Shown piece by piece: positions 15,603-15,808 of a stretch of DNA of 15,808 nucleotides. Origin of the DNA: Ruminococcaceae bacterium UBA4306. Lineage in GTDB: Bacteria > Bacillota > Clostridia > Oscillospirales > Acutalibacteraceae. Below the pieces are notes generated by a model. The model made no database searches, was not told the DNA's origin, and saw nothing but the letters and a program-made list of their open reading frames with translations. The DNA lies in the NCBI GenBank assembly GCA_002394725.1, contig DGUQ01000011.1, positions 17,589-33,396 on the forward strand, given 5' to 3'. The number at the start of each line of letters is the position of its first letter. The stretch's first letter is position 1. The translations under genes and the position numbers were made by a program.

Positions 15603-15629
15603 GGTGCTGCTGCCGTTGGCGGCGGCACC
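15603..15629 (+). terminator. Strong GC-rich stem-loop after the giant gene
   Basis: GGTGCTGCTGCC (15603-15614) pairs with GGCGGCGGCACC (15618-15629) over 12 positions in RNA, two of them G-U pairs, around a three-base loop. The downstream TTAGTTATTATTTGG is T-rich but not a clean T-tract. It is a probable operon terminator, possibly leaky. Confidence 0.65.
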
Positions 15630-15665
15630 TTAGTTATTATTTGGTGTATGATATGAGGGTAGATT

Positions 15666-15808
15666 ATGCTTGAAATAATCTTTGTATCCGCAATCGTCCT
15701 GTGTGCGGCAATAGCGGTTGTGGTGTTAGTGATGGTTGTGCGATCTGTTTACGGCAAAACCGATGATCAAAAAAAGACTCCTGCTTCAGAACCCAAGCAG
15801 GATGTTGA
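15666..15808 (+). CDS. N-terminal part of a membrane-anchored protein, cut by the window end
   Basis: ATG 15666 follows GAGGG (15655-15659) at six bases. Two earlier ATGs (15648 and 15653) hit stops almost at once. The 47 visible residues begin MLEIIFVSAIVLCAAIAVVVLVMVVR, a membrane or signal-anchor helix, followed by a polar Lys/Gln/Asp-rich stretch, still open at the last base. Its layout resembles the start of the 189-residue protein encoded at 6213. It may belong to the same transcription unit if the stem-loop upstream is leaky. Confidence 0.75.
   Translation, partial: MLEIIFVSAIVLCAAIAVVVLVMVVRSVYGKTDDQKKTPASEPKQDV

Noticed and set aside
1..15808. CRISPR array, tRNA or rRNA genes, insertion sequences
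   Set aside because: No regularly spaced repeats, tRNA-like cloverleaf, rRNA sequence or transposase was found on either strand by reading.

Overview
The window looks like a chromosomal accessory region of a low-to-mid GC Firmicute, most likely a gut Ruminococcus/Oscillospiraceae-type clostridium. The signs are AGGAGG-type ribosome binding sites, consensus sigma-A promoter hexamers, stem-loop terminators with T-tracts, an HtrA-like protease fused to FHA, and a very large Ig-like surface protein. Taxonomy is inferred from style, not from a marker gene. All recognised genes lie on the + strand.

Layout. Positions 1-60 carry the terminator of an upstream gene. A lone small membrane protein with an HEAAH motif (126-653) follows and ends in a hairpin. 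Positions 659-1958 hold a tyrosine recombinase gene (863-1915) bracketed by an exact 15-bp inverted repeat (665-679 and 1944-1958). Each repeat is built like a recombinase core site: AGAAC/GTTCT arms around an asymmetric 5-bp centre. Just inside the left repeat is a perfect sigma-A promoter (TTGACA-N17-TATAAT) on the - strand. It points out of the segment into a leftward terminator.

From 2146 to 15586 six tightly packed genes form a probable operon: a secreted trypsin-like protease with a membrane anchor and cytosolic FHA domain; a PP2C-type phosphatase; a transmembrane Ser/Thr kinase with a helical extracellular part; a single-pass protein with a long tail; a four-pass small membrane protein; and a 2756-residue surface protein with about 13 Ig-like modules and a C-terminal membrane anchor. 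After a strong stem-loop, a new membrane-anchored ORF starts at 15666 and runs off the window.

How it may work together (inference). Kinase and phosphatase would set the phosphorylation state of threonines in repeated T-x-V-L motifs. These occur in the protease's own cytosolic linker and in the tail of the 189-residue protein, and the FHA domain would read them. This would link cytosolic phospho-signalling to extracellular proteolysis and to the giant surface protein. No convincing forward promoter is visible upstream of the operon in this orientation. Inversion of the 1.29-kb recombinase segment would turn the perfect promoter toward the operon. I therefore propose a self-encoded, phase-variable promoter switch, similar in logic to the Salmonella Hin segment but using a tyrosine recombinase, shown here in the OFF orientation. 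That proposal is the main point of interest in the window and is testable with sequencing reads.
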